Assembly (NCBI GenBank): GCA_036655355.1
Contig: JAVVQG010000008.1
Coordinates: forward strand, 62,001-126,000
Origin: JAUNSR01 sp036655355
Lineage (GTDB): Bacteria > Bacteroidota > Bacteroidia > Bacteroidales > JAUNSR01
Reading direction: 5' to 3'
DNA: 64,000 nucleotides
The notes under the pieces were generated by a model. It worked only from the letters and a program-made list of their open reading frames with translations. It was not told where the DNA came from and made no database searches. Every line of letters begins with the position of its first letter. Within the stretch, counting starts at the first letter, position 1. Both the position numbers and the translations under genes were made by a program. Of the stretch, positions 54,331 to 63,126 are shown one piece after another.

Positions 54331-55476
54331 TTATCTTTGTTCGTACATTTTGGAATAATAATTTTGATAATCTCCTTTCGTTACGTCATCTACCCAATCT
54401 TGGTTCTGAAGGTACCATTCGATTGTTTTCACAATTCCGATTTCAAAAGAGGTTTCAGGTTCCCATCCGAGTTCTTTGGTAATGAAAGTGGGGTCGATGG
54501 CGTAGCGCTGGTCGTGACCCAGACGGTCTTTGACGTAGCTGATCAGCGAATTGTTGATCCATTCCGTGCTGATCTCGCCGTTTGGAAGGATCTCTTGTTT
54601 TTTCAACACCTTACGGTAAGAGGGTTTCTCATCCATCAGGCGTTTCAGTGTAGCGATCGTCAGTTTTACAATCTCGATATTCTGTTTCTCGTTGTGGCCT
54701 CCTACATTATATATATAGCCATTTTTGCCGCGACGTACCACCATGTCAATCGCCTTGCAATGATCCTCTACATACAACCAGTCACGTACGTTCGATCCGT
54801 CGCCATAAACCGGAAGTTGCTTGCCCTCTAGGATGTTGCGGATGATCAGCGGGATCAATTTCTCGGGGAAATGATACGGGCCGTAGTTGTTCGAGCAACG
54901 GGTGATGCTGACAGGCATCTTGTAGGTTTCGCCGTAAGCTTGTACAAACATATCGGCACTTGCCTTGGAAGCGCTGTAGGGAGAGCGGGGGTCCAGTGCG
55001 GTTTCTTCCGTGAAGAATCCTTCCGATCCGAGACTTCCGTACACCTCGTCTGTAGAGACTTGATGGAAACGGACTCCTTGTTTCCAGATCGGGTAGCCAT
55101 TTTCATCGCTTCCCGCTGTCCAATGCTTCTTAGCAATGTCAAGGAGGTTCTGTGTCCCCAGAATATTGGTTTGAAGGAATAGCTGCGGATTTTCGATGCT
55201 GCGGTCAACGTGACTCTCTGCGGCGAAATTTACCACATAATGAATATTTGACTTGGTAAAGAGATCATCCAACAACTCTTTGTCGCAGATATCTCCTTTT
55301 ACAAAGATACAGCGGTCGTTATCGACATCATCGGCAATCGTGCCATAATATCCTGCATATGTTAATGCGTCTAATGCGATGATGCGGATATCATCGTATT
55401 TGGCAAGCATGTATTTTACGAAGTTCGAACCGATAAAGCCCGCGGCCCCGGTTACTAAATAGGTCGTTTCGGTCAT
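54331..55476 (-). CDS. rfbB: dTDP-glucose 4,6-dehydratase
   Basis: Second step in dTDP-rhamnose and related sugar synthesis. The 381 residues include the NAD Rossmann motif VTGAAGFIGSNFVKYML (8-24), the STDEVYG segment, YSASKASAD with catalytic Tyr/Lys, and the substrate loop NNYGPYHFPEKLIPLIIRN. The start overlaps the rfbA stop by 4 bp. rfbC and rfbD are not in the window. Confidence 0.95.
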   Translation of the reverse strand: MTETTYLVTGAAGFIGSNFVKYMLAKYDDIRIIALDALTYAGYYGTIADDVDNDRCIFVKGDICDKELLDDLFTKSNIHYVVNFAAESHVDRSIENPQLFLQTNILGTQNLLDIAKKHWTAGSDENGYPIWKQGVRFHQVSTDEVYGSLGSEGFFTEETALDPRSPYSASKASADMFVQAYGETYKMPVSITRCSNNYGPYHFPEKLIPLIIRNILEGKQLPVYGDGSNVRDWLYVEDHCKAIDMVVRRGKNGYIYNVGGHNEKQNIEIVKLTIATLKRLMDEKPSYRKVLKKQEILPNGEISTEWINNSLISYVKDRLGHDQRYAIDPTFITKELGWEPETSFEIGIVKTIEWYLQNQDWVDDVTKGDYQNYYSKMYEQR

Positions 55477-56336
55477 TGTATTAAATCGATTATGTATTTT
55501 CCGTATTCTGTCTTATCTAACTCTTTGCCAAGACGAAGCAGTTGCTCGTTGCTGATCCAGCCGTTTCTCCATGCGATCTCTTCAATGCAGGAAACATAAA
55601 ATCCCTGTCTTTTCTGAATCGTAGCCACGAAATTGGAAGCTTCCAGCAGACTGTCGCAGTTTCCCGTATCCAGCCAAGCGAAGCCGCGTCCGAATAACTC
55701 CACCTGCAAAGTGCCCTCTTCCAGATACAAACGGTTGAGGTCGGTGATTTCCAGTTCGCCTCGTTTGGAAGGTTGAATTGTTTTGGCTTTTTCCACAACC
55801 GTTTTGTCGTAGAAATAAAGTCCCGGAACCGCATAATTGGATTTTGGCTCTTCCGGTTTCTCTTCAAGGCCGATCACCCTGTTGTTTTCATCAAACTCCA
55901 CCACTCCGTAAGCTTTCGGATCTTTCACAAAATAACCGAATACGCAAGCTCCTTTTTCAATGGCAGCGGCGCGATGCAGCATTCCTGAAAATCCCTGGCC
56001 GTAAAACATGTTATCTCCCAGAATAAGGCATGCTGAATCGCCGTCGAGAAAATCTTCACCCAACAGAAAAGCTTCCGCCAGTCCGTTCGGCTTCTCCTGA
56101 ATGATATATTCGAATCGCATCCCCAGGCGAGAGCCGTCTTCCAGTAATTGCCGGAACATCGGAAGGTCGCGTGGAGTTGAAATGATCAATACCTCACGGA
56201 TTCCTGCCAACATCAGGGTGGAAAGGGGATAATATATCATGGGTTTATCGTAAACGGGCATGATTTGTTTCGAAATGGCTTTCGAAAGCGGATAAAGTCT
56301 GGTTGCACTTCCTCCTGCGAGAATAATTCCCTTCAT
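55473..56336 (-). CDS. rfbA: glucose-1-phosphate thymidylyltransferase
   Basis: Makes dTDP-glucose from dTTP and glucose-1-P. The 287 residues begin GIILAGGSATRLYPLSKAI (nucleotide loop), then MPVYDKPMIYYPLSTLMLAG, GDNMFYGQGFSGM and FAWLDTGNCDSLLEASNFVA. First gene of the rfbA-rfbB-PHP phosphatase unit. Confidence 0.96.
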   Translation of the reverse strand: MKGIILAGGSATRLYPLSKAISKQIMPVYDKPMIYYPLSTLMLAGIREVLIISTPRDLPMFRQLLEDGSRLGMRFEYIIQEKPNGLAEAFLLGEDFLDGDSACLILGDNMFYGQGFSGMLHRAAAIEKGACVFGYFVKDPKAYGVVEFDENNRVIGLEEKPEEPKSNYAVPGLYFYDKTVVEKAKTIQPSKRGELEITDLNRLYLEEGTLQVELFGRGFAWLDTGNCDSLLEASNFVATIQKRQGFYVSCIEEIAWRNGWISNEQLLRLGKELDKTEYGKYIIDLIQ

Positions 56337-56373
56337 ATTTGGGTTTAATATTTTACAATTAATAAAGTGAAAA

Positions 56374-56381
56374 CAAAAATA
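56374..56381 (-). promoter_or_regulatory. -7 element for rfbA
   Basis: Minus strand TATTTTTG (TAnnTTTG), 38 bp before the rfbA ATG. The rest of the 301-bp gap 56337-56637 is AT-rich; a weaker TACCTTTA near 56584 could serve the plus-strand carboxylase gene. Confidence 0.45.
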
Positions 56382-56637
56382 AACGTTTTATCTTTAAACC
56401 CATAATATTTAACCTCCATAATCTCTTATACTTATACTCTTAATGAAGAACTAAGGAATGCTCACCTCTTTTCACTGGATCAAATGTATCTTTGGTTACG
56501 ATTTGAAACAGATTAAAAATACTATGAATAAATGCTTTATGAAAATATCTCTCCGGATATGATGATATTTACTATTAATTTATTACCTTTAAGAGTGGAC
56601 TTATAACTACCAATTAATTATAAATTCCTTAAAATCT

Positions 56638-58503
56638 ATGTCTAAAAAACTTTTGATCAGAGACTTAACGCTGCGTGACGGTCAGCAGTCTCTTTTTGCT
56701 ACTCGCATGTCGCAGGCACAAATTGATAAGGTTCTTCCTTATTATAAAGATGCCGGATTTTACGCTATGGAAGTGTGGGGAGGAGCTGTCCCTGATTCGA
56801 TTATGCGTTATCTGGGTGAAAATCCCTGGACAAGACTCCAAACAATCAGTCAGAAAGTGGAGGGTGCTTCTAAATTAACAGCACTGTCAAGAGGTCGTAA
56901 CCTTTTTGGTTATGCTCCTTATCCGGATGAGGTGATTGAAGGTTTTTGTCATAATGCAATTGATTCGGGACTGAATGTGATGCGCATTTTTGACGCATTG
57001 AATGATATTGATAATGTAAAATCCACAATTAAATATGTAAAGAAATACGGTGGAATCGCCGACTGTGCCGTGTGTTATACGGTGGATCCCCATTTTTCGA
57101 AAGCTGAGCGCATGAAAGCGATGCTCAAAGGAACGAAACTTCCGAAAGAGGTATTTACCGATGCGTATTTCTTTGACAAGGCCAAGCAGCTTGAGGCGCT
57201 GGGTGCCGATATGATTACGCTGAAGGATATGGCCGGGCTGGTTTCTCCGAGTCGTTCCGGTAAATTGATCCGTGGACTCAAGAATACGGTTAAAGTACCG
57301 GTTGACTTCCATACCCATTGTACTCCGGGATACGGTTTGGCATCTGTTTTGATGGCGATGATACACGGAGTGGATATCGTAGATACGAATATCTGGTATT
57401 TCTCCGGTGGCTCTGCGGCTCCGTCGATTGAATTCATCGATGTTTTTGCCCGTAAACTGGGCATTGAGATGGATGTTGATATGAAGGTAGTGCGTCGGAT
57501 CAATGACGAACTTCTGGAAATAAGAAAAGAACTGGCTCCATTTGATGCGATGAAGACGCTTCCTAAGCCGTTTGACTACGACGGACTGCCTGCACAGGTA
57601 GATGCGCTTTTCGATAAGGCGATCGCTGCAGCCAACAAAGACAATGAAGAGGAGTTGCTCGATTATTGTCATCAGATCGAAGCATATTACGGTTTCCCAC
57701 AACCGGACGAGATTGTGAAGAGTGCTGAGATTCCGGGTGGTATGTATTCAAACATGCTTGCCCAGTTGAAAGCCGTTAAATCTGAACAGATTCTTGACGA
57801 GGCGATGAAACTGATCCCTAAGGTGCGTTTGGATGCCGGATTGCCTCCGTTGGTGACGCCGACAAGTCAGATCGTAGGGGCACAGGCCGTATCGTGCGCA
57901 TTGGATCTAGCAAAGGGGATGCCGATGTACTCCGTGGTCTCCAAGAACTTTGAGGATTTGGTGAAAGGACAGTACGGCAAGACGCCGATTCCGGTAGAGC
58001 CGGCTTTCCGTGAGAAAATCACCGGAAGCAAAGAGGAGATTCCTTATAACATCGCAAATTACAAAGTGCAACCGAATCCCGAACTTGTGGAATTCGGGGG
58101 TGTGAAGCTTGCGCAGAGTGATAAGGATCAATTGTTGCTTGAGCTGTTCCCGAACGTAGCGAAAGATTATTTGATGAAGGTGCGTCAGGAAGAGTACAAT
58201 GCGAAACAAGCCAAAGAATCACCGGAAACCAAAGAGGAAAAGAAAGTGATGGTGGATGAGGCAAACGGCGTGTTGCCATTCATTGGAGAGAAGATCACTT
58301 CACCGCTTCCGGGTAAAGTGCTTTCTGTGAATGTGAAACCCGGCGATATCGTAAAACGCGGGGATACGCTGCTGGTACTTGAGGCGATGAAGATGGAGAA
58401 TGATATCCGTACCTCTTCTGCCGGAAAGGTTCGTCAGGTATTGGTTAAGCCGCAGGATACCGTGCCGGGAGAAGCTGTGTTGGTTGAAATTGAAACGGCT
58501 TGA
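56638..58503 (+). CDS. biotin-dependent oxaloacetate decarboxylase alpha / pyruvate carboxylase B-type subunit
   Basis: A 621-residue carboxyltransferase subunit. Residues about 5-275 are the HMGL-like TIM barrel (IRDLTLRDGQQSLFATRM, the metal/substrate site; NVMRIFDALNDIDNV; VPVDFHTHCTPGYGLASVL), about 290-490 the PYC/OADA conserved helical domain, and the last 75 a biotinyl domain with EAMKMEND (biotin on K585). A Lys/Glu linker (about 520-545) joins them. It either transfers CO2 between biotin and pyruvate/oxaloacetate or works with separate membrane subunits. Partner subunits (biotin carboxylase or beta/gamma decarboxylase) are not in this window, so the direction cannot be decided. Confidence 0.85.
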   Translation: MSKKLLIRDLTLRDGQQSLFATRMSQAQIDKVLPYYKDAGFYAMEVWGGAVPDSIMRYLGENPWTRLQTISQKVEGASKLTALSRGRNLFGYAPYPDEVIEGFCHNAIDSGLNVMRIFDALNDIDNVKSTIKYVKKYGGIADCAVCYTVDPHFSKAERMKAMLKGTKLPKEVFTDAYFFDKAKQLEALGADMITLKDMAGLVSPSRSGKLIRGLKNTVKVPVDFHTHCTPGYGLASVLMAMIHGVDIVDTNIWYFSGGSAAPSIEFIDVFARKLGIEMDVDMKVVRRINDELLEIRKELAPFDAMKTLPKPFDYDGLPAQVDALFDKAIAAANKDNEEELLDYCHQIEAYYGFPQPDEIVKSAEIPGGMYSNMLAQLKAVKSEQILDEAMKLIPKVRLDAGLPPLVTPTSQIVGAQAVSCALDLAKGMPMYSVVSKNFEDLVKGQYGKTPIPVEPAFREKITGSKEEIPYNIANYKVQPNPELVEFGGVKLAQSDKDQLLLELFPNVAKDYLMKVRQEEYNAKQAKESPETKEEKKVMVDEANGVLPFIGEKITSPLPGKVLSVNVKPGDIVKRGDTLLVLEAMKMENDIRTSSAGKVRQVLVKPQDTVPGEAVLVEIETA

Positions 58504-58554
58504 TTTTACTTCTTATGCGTTGGAAACGATAGAAATAATTCCGATAATAAAACA

Positions 58555-58586
58555 AGAAAGGCGATTCGAAAACGAATCGCCTTTCT
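58555..58586 (+). terminator. terminator of the carboxylase-subunit gene
   Basis: AGAAAGGCGATTCG (58555-58568) and CGAATCGCCTTTCT (58573-58586) form a perfect 14-bp stem with an AAAA loop. It overlaps the start of the 15-bp repeat array. Confidence 0.8.
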
Positions 58587-58644
58587 TATTTACTGAAACC
58601 TTGTATACTGAAACCTTGTATACTGGAACCTTATTTACTGGAAC
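58585..58644. repeat. 15-bp tandem repeat array (4 units)
   Basis: Units at 58585, 58600, 58615 and 58630 with the core CTTGTATACTGAAAC; units 2 and 3 differ at one base. It sits between two terminators of convergent genes, the only non-structured part of that gap. Confidence 0.7.
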
Positions 58645-58655
58645 TGTCTGAATAA

Positions 58656-58690
58656 GAACGTCCCGAAGAGGATAACCTCTCGGGACGTTC
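58656..58690 (-). terminator. terminator of gdhA
   Basis: GAACGTCCCGAAGAG pairs with CTCTCGGGACGTTC (one bulge) around GATAAC; it is 12 bp past the gdhA stop. Confidence 0.75.
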
Positions 58691-58701
58691 TCAAAAGAGT
58701 A

Positions 58702-60036
58702 TTAAATAACACCTTGATCCATCATGGCTTTTGCAACTTTCATAAAGCCGGCAATGTTAGCCCCTTTCATGTAGTTGATATAACCATCCGGTTCGGTACC
58801 GTATTTTACGCATTGTTCGTGGATGTCATCCATGATCTGGTGAAGTTTGGCATCAACTTCCTGAGCCGGCCAAGTCAGATGCATAGCATTCTGTGTCATC
58901 TCCAATCCCGAAGTAGCCACACCGCCGGCATTAACTGCTTTTCCCGGACCGTACATGATGCGGTTTTCAATGAATTGATCGATTGCTTCCGGAGTACAAC
59001 CCATGTTAGAAACTTCTCCAACGCAGATTACGCCATTCTTAATCAACATCTCAGCATCTTTTCCGCCGAGTTCGTTTTGCGTAGCGCAAGGAAGCGCGAT
59101 GTCAACCTTCTGCTCCCAAGGACGACGACCCGGGAAGAACTCAACGCCGTATTTCTCTGCGTACGGTTTAACGATATCTTCGCCCGAAGCACGAAGCTCC
59201 AGCATAAATTCAATTTTATCTTTATCCAAACCGGCCGGGTCATAGATGTATCCGTCCGGACCGGAGATCGTTACAACTTTACCGCCGAGTTCGGTGGCTT
59301 TCGTTGCCGCACCCCATGCTACGTTTCCGAAACCGGAAATCGCAATGGTTTTTCCTTTCAGATCCATTCCTTTATTAGCCAACATGTCTTGTACAAAATA
59401 CAAAGCACCGAAGCCGGTAGCTTCCGGACGAATGCGTGATCCGCCGTATTCAAGGCCCTTACCGGTGAATGTTCCTGTGTTTTCACGAGCCAGTTTCTTG
59501 TACATTCCGTACATATATCCCACCTCACGGGCTCCTACGCCTATATCGCCTGCCGGTACGTCGCGGTCCGGGCCGAGGTTACGCCATAGTTCCATGATGA
59601 ATGCCTGACAGAAACGCATGATTTCACCATCCGATTTACCACGAGGGTTGAAGTCCGAGCCACCTTTTCCGCCACCCATCGGCAACGTAGTCAACGCATT
59701 TTTGAATGTCTGCTCGAAGCCCAGGAATTTCAAGATTGAAAGGTTCACTGAAGCATGGAAACGGATACCCCCTTTGTATGGTCCGATTGCATTGTTAAAC
59801 TGAACGCGGTAACCGATGTTTGTCTGAATCTGACCTCTGTCATCTACCCAAGTAACGCGGAACGTGAAGATACGATCCGGCTCAACCAATCTTTCGATGA
59901 TTTTTGCACGTTCAAACTCGGGGTGTTGATTATATACATCTTCAATAGAGATGAGCACTTCTTTTACGGCTTGCAGGTATTCTGCTTCTCCGGGATGTTT
60001 CGCCTCTAAAGAAGCAATGATTTGTTCAATATTCAT
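58702..60036 (-). CDS. gdhA: glutamate dehydrogenase (NADP-type)
   Basis: Interconverts 2-oxoglutarate + ammonium and glutamate; central to ammonium assimilation. The start MNIEQIIASLEAKHPGEAEY at 60036 gives 444 residues, the family norm; the 20 extra codons to 60096 lie across the promoter. Landmarks: GPYKGGIRFHASVNLSILKF, PMGGGKGGSDFNPRGKSDGE (catalytic Lys), DVPAGDIGVGAREVGYMYG and the GFGNVAWG Rossmann fold. It is divergently arranged from the 989-residue gene. Confidence 0.96.
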   Translation of the reverse strand: MNIEQIIASLEAKHPGEAEYLQAVKEVLISIEDVYNQHPEFERAKIIERLVEPDRIFTFRVTWVDDRGQIQTNIGYRVQFNNAIGPYKGGIRFHASVNLSILKFLGFEQTFKNALTTLPMGGGKGGSDFNPRGKSDGEIMRFCQAFIMELWRNLGPDRDVPAGDIGVGAREVGYMYGMYKKLARENTGTFTGKGLEYGGSRIRPEATGFGALYFVQDMLANKGMDLKGKTIAISGFGNVAWGAATKATELGGKVVTISGPDGYIYDPAGLDKDKIEFMLELRASGEDIVKPYAEKYGVEFFPGRRPWEQKVDIALPCATQNELGGKDAEMLIKNGVICVGEVSNMGCTPEAIDQFIENRIMYGPGKAVNAGGVATSGLEMTQNAMHLTWPAQEVDAKLHQIMDDIHEQCVKYGTEPDGYINYMKGANIAGFMKVAKAMMDQGVI

Positions 60037-60067
60037 ATCGTTTGTTTTTGAGGTTATGTGTATATTG

Positions 60068-60097
60068 CAAAAGTAAAAAATTACATAAATAAACAAA
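60068..60097 (-). promoter_or_regulatory. gdhA promoter, TTTG-N18-TACTTTTG
   Basis: Minus strand: TACTTTTG (60068-60075) with TTTG at 60094-60097, spacer 18, near the Bacteroidetes consensus. It is 31 bp before the chosen start, so the longer frame cannot be translated from this transcript. Confidence 0.65.
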
Positions 60098-60109
60098 CGT
60101 TTTATGTAA
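60081..60109. promoter_or_regulatory. inverted repeat operator in the gdhA promoter
   Basis: TTACATAAA (60081-60089) and TTTATGTAA (60101-60109) are perfect 9-bp inverted arms with centres 20 bp apart, two helical turns, covering the gdhA -33 element. This looks like the site of a dimeric regulator. The regulator is not known. Confidence 0.5.
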
Positions 60110-60128
60110 TTAATTTTTAAAAAGATAT

Positions 60129-60141
60129 TGGCAATTTGCCA
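60129..60141. promoter_or_regulatory. short palindrome before the receiver/PPDK-like gene
   Basis: TGGCAATTTGCCA is a 6-bp stem with one central base, 16 bp before the ATG at 60157. It may be an operator or a leader hairpin. Confidence 0.3.
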
Positions 60142-60156
60142 TTAAAAGAATAATTC

Positions 60157-63126
60157 ATGAATAGAAATATAACTGCATTTAATCAGGTTTACTTGAAGGA
60201 TACGTCTTTCGCTAACTTAATGCAAGAAAGAATCTTCAATGTGTTGCTAATAGCTAGCAAATACGATGCTTTTATGTTGGAAGATGACGGAAGGGTGGAT
60301 GAGCGCATTTTCTTTGAATATGTACAATTGAACTTAAGATATCCACCCCGTTTTACGCAGGTGGCGAATGAAAAGGAGGCTTTTGAGGAACTAGCTTCCA
60401 AAAGATACGATCTGGTGATGGCGATGCCTACGAGCGAGAACAATGAGATCTTCGATATGGCCCGTAAAATCAAGAATCAGTATGAACTGATTCCGATCGT
60501 TATTCTGACCCCTTTTTCACGCGAGATCTATAAGAAGATCGGACAAGAGGACCTCTCCGCAATCGATTACATCTTTAGCTGGCTCGGTAACACGGATTTG
60601 CTGCTTGCGATCATTAAATTGATTGAAGACAAGATGAATGTAGAGGAAGATGTTCACTCGGTGGGTGTACAGGTAATCTTGTTGGTGGAGGATTCCATTC
60701 GTTTTTACTCCTCCTTATTACCGCATCTGTACAAATTCATCTTAAAGCAGTCACAGATTTTTGCAACCGAGGCGCTGAACGAACATCAGCGTATGTTACG
60801 AATGAGGGGGCGTCCCAAAATCCTACTCGCCCGTACCTACGAAGAAGCAGTTTCCATTTATGAGAAGTATAAGGATAACATGCTGGGGATAATTTCCGAT
60901 ATCAGTTTTCGCAATCAGGGCGTGATGGACCGCATGGCGGGGGTGAAGTTCTGTGAATATGTACGGAGCTACGATAAATACATTCCCCTGATCATTGAGT
61001 CGTCCGAAGTGGATTGCAGTAAATTTGCCGTACCCCTGAATGCTGCTTTTCTAGATAAGAATTCAAGGAAATTGCCGGTGGATCTGCGAAATACGATATT
61101 GCGGAACTTTGGTTTCGGAGCATTTGTTTTTATCAATCCGGATACGGGCCAGGAGATTGCCACCGTTCATACCTTGAAAGAGTTGCAAGACATCATTTTT
61201 ACGATTCCGGACAACTCCCTCTATTTCCATTGCTCGCGCAACCACATTTCGCGATGGCTCTATTCCCGGGCGATGTTTCCGCTTGCCGAGGTGATAAAAA
61301 AGAAAGTATTTGAGGAACTTAGTCAAGCGGATGAGGTTCGACATATGATCTTCGATTCGATTATTCAGTATCGAAAAATGAAGAACCGGGGAGTGGTGGC
61401 AGAATTTAAGCGCGGTCAGTTCGACCGTTATTCAAACTTCGCCCGTATCGGCGACGGTTCTCTCGGGGGAAAAGGGAGGGGCCTTGCTTTTATCGACTCG
61501 GTGTTGAAGCGCAATCCTCAACTCGAGGCGCAAGTGCAGACCACCATCACCATTCCTAAGACCGTAGTGCTTTGTACCGACCTCTTTGATGAGTTTATGG
61601 ATACCAATAACCTCTATCAGGTAGGATTGTCGGATTTGCCCGATGAAGAGATACTGCGTTACTTTCTGAAGGGGAAACTGCAGCGACGCCTCATTGAGGA
61701 TTTTCTCGCGTTCTTCGATGTGGTAAAAACACCCATAGCCGTCCGTTCATCCAGTTTGCTTGAAGATTCACATTACCAGCCTTTCGCCGGAATCTATTCA
61801 ACCTACATGATCCCATGTCTGGAAGATAAATATGAGATGCTTCGTTTGGTGAGTGATGCCATAAAAGGGGTGTACGCATCCGTTTTCTATAAAGACAGCA
61901 AAGCGTATATGACGGCTACGAGCAACATCATCGATCAAGAGAAAATGGCGATCATATTGCAGGAGGTGGTCGGAACGCAATATGACGATCGCTATTATCC
62001 TTCATTCTCGGGGGTGGCGCGCTCTTTGAACTATTATCCGATCAACAATGAAAAGCCTGAAGAGGGAATCGCGAATATCGCAGTGGGACTCGGTAAATAC
62101 ATTGTGGACGGCGGCGTATCGTTGCGCTTCTCTCCCTATTGGCCGGGCAACGTATTGCAGACCAGTACGCTCGATCTGGCACTCCGCGATACCCAGACCA
62201 AGTTCTACGCCTTGGATATGAAAGGTCTCGGGGGCGATATAACGACAGACGACGGCGCGAACCTGCTCCGTATTCCGATAAAAGATGCCGAAAAGGATAA
62301 CTCGTTGCGACTGATGGTTTCTACTTACGATCCGTATGATATGATGATACGCGACGGCTATTACGACAAAGGACGTAAGGTTGTGACGTTCGCGAACATC
62401 CTGCGTCACGACTCCTTCCCGTTAGCCGAAATTCTGAAAGAAATTTTGAAAGTGGGTGCCGAGGAGATGGGACGTCCCATTGAGATAGAGTTTGCGGTAA
62501 ATCTTCAGGATAAAGGGGTGGAGAACAGATTTTACTGGTTGCAGATCCGTCCGATTGTAGATACCAAAGAGATGGTGGCTGATGATTTGAGTAAGGTGGA
62601 GCCGGAATCGACGTTGCTTTACTCCAAACATGCACTGGGACACGGTATCTTTCAGGATGTGCGTCAGGTAGTGTATGTGCGTACGGAGAATTTCCGTGCC
62701 TCGTTAAATCCGAAAATAGCACGAGAGATAGAGGAGATCAATGAAGGGTTCCTGGAACGTAAGGAAAATTATGTGTTGGTTGGTCCCGGTCGTTGGGGAT
62801 CGGAAGATCAGTTTCTGGGAATTCCGGTGAAGTGGCCTCACATCTCGATGGCCCGGGTGATTGTTGAAACCTCCTTGGCGAATTACAGGATAGAGCCGAG
62901 TCAGGGGACTCACTTCTTCCAGAATCTCACCTCTTTCGGGGTGGGGTACTTTACCATCAATCCCAATATAAATGACGGATGGTTCGATAAAGAGGGGTTA
63001 GACCGCATGCCGGCCGTCTATGAATCCGAATTGGTGAGGGTGGTTAACTTCGAACAACCTTTGGTGATTAAAATCAACGGCACCAAGAACATCGGAGTGG
63101 TTCAGGTACCGGAACCTATTCAGTAA
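60157..63126 (+). CDS. twin receiver-like domains fused to PPDK-type ATP-binding domain
   Basis: A 989-residue cytosolic protein, usually labelled phosphoenolpyruvate synthase. Residues about 26-160 resemble a receiver domain but have Ala-Met where the phospho-Asp should be (YDLVMAMPTS). Residues about 171-310 are a second receiver that keeps the acidic pair E178-D179 (LLVEDS), D248 (GIISDIS) and K301, though it carries an insert of about 40 residues. Residues 425 on are a PPDK_N ATP-grasp-like domain (IGDGSLGGKGRG 431-442; TPIAVRSSSLLEDS 525-538). The phosphohistidine and PEP TIM-barrel domains of true PEP synthase are absent; instead the C-terminus has GPGRWGSEDQFLG and THFFQNLTSFGVGY. So gluconeogenic activity is unlikely; function unknown. 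Its stop overlaps the convergent LuxR-type gene by 11 bp. Confidence 0.75.
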   Translation: MNRNITAFNQVYLKDTSFANLMQERIFNVLLIASKYDAFMLEDDGRVDERIFFEYVQLNLRYPPRFTQVANEKEAFEELASKRYDLVMAMPTSENNEIFDMARKIKNQYELIPIVILTPFSREIYKKIGQEDLSAIDYIFSWLGNTDLLLAIIKLIEDKMNVEEDVHSVGVQVILLVEDSIRFYSSLLPHLYKFILKQSQIFATEALNEHQRMLRMRGRPKILLARTYEEAVSIYEKYKDNMLGIISDISFRNQGVMDRMAGVKFCEYVRSYDKYIPLIIESSEVDCSKFAVPLNAAFLDKNSRKLPVDLRNTILRNFGFGAFVFINPDTGQEIATVHTLKELQDIIFTIPDNSLYFHCSRNHISRWLYSRAMFPLAEVIKKKVFEELSQADEVRHMIFDSIIQYRKMKNRGVVAEFKRGQFDRYSNFARIGDGSLGGKGRGLAFIDSVLKRNPQLEAQVQTTITIPKTVVLCTDLFDEFMDTNNLYQVGLSDLPDEEILRYFLKGKLQRRLIEDFLAFFDVVKTPIAVRSSSLLEDSHYQPFAGIYSTYMIPCLEDKYEMLRLVSDAIKGVYASVFYKDSKAYMTATSNIIDQEKMAIILQEVVGTQYDDRYYPSFSGVARSLNYYPINNEKPEEGIANIAVGLGKYIVDGGVSLRFSPYWPGNVLQTSTLDLALRDTQTKFYALDMKGLGGDITTDDGANLLRIPIKDAEKDNSLRLMVSTYDPYDMMIRDGYYDKGRKVVTFANILRHDSFPLAEILKEILKVGAEEMGRPIEIEFAVNLQDKGVENRFYWLQIRPIVDTKEMVADDLSKVEPESTLLYSKHALGHGIFQDVRQVVYVRTENFRASLNPKIAREIEEINEGFLERKENYVLVGPGRWGSEDQFLGIPVKWPHISMARVIVETSLANYRIEPSQGTHFFQNLTSFGVGYFTINPNINDGWFDKEGLDRMPAVYESELVRVVNFEQPLVIKINGTKNIGVVQVPEPIQ

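Noticed and set aside
60037..60096. 20-codon N-terminal extension of glutamate dehydrogenase
   Set aside because: It covers the promoter -7 and -33 elements and is not part of the usual protein length.
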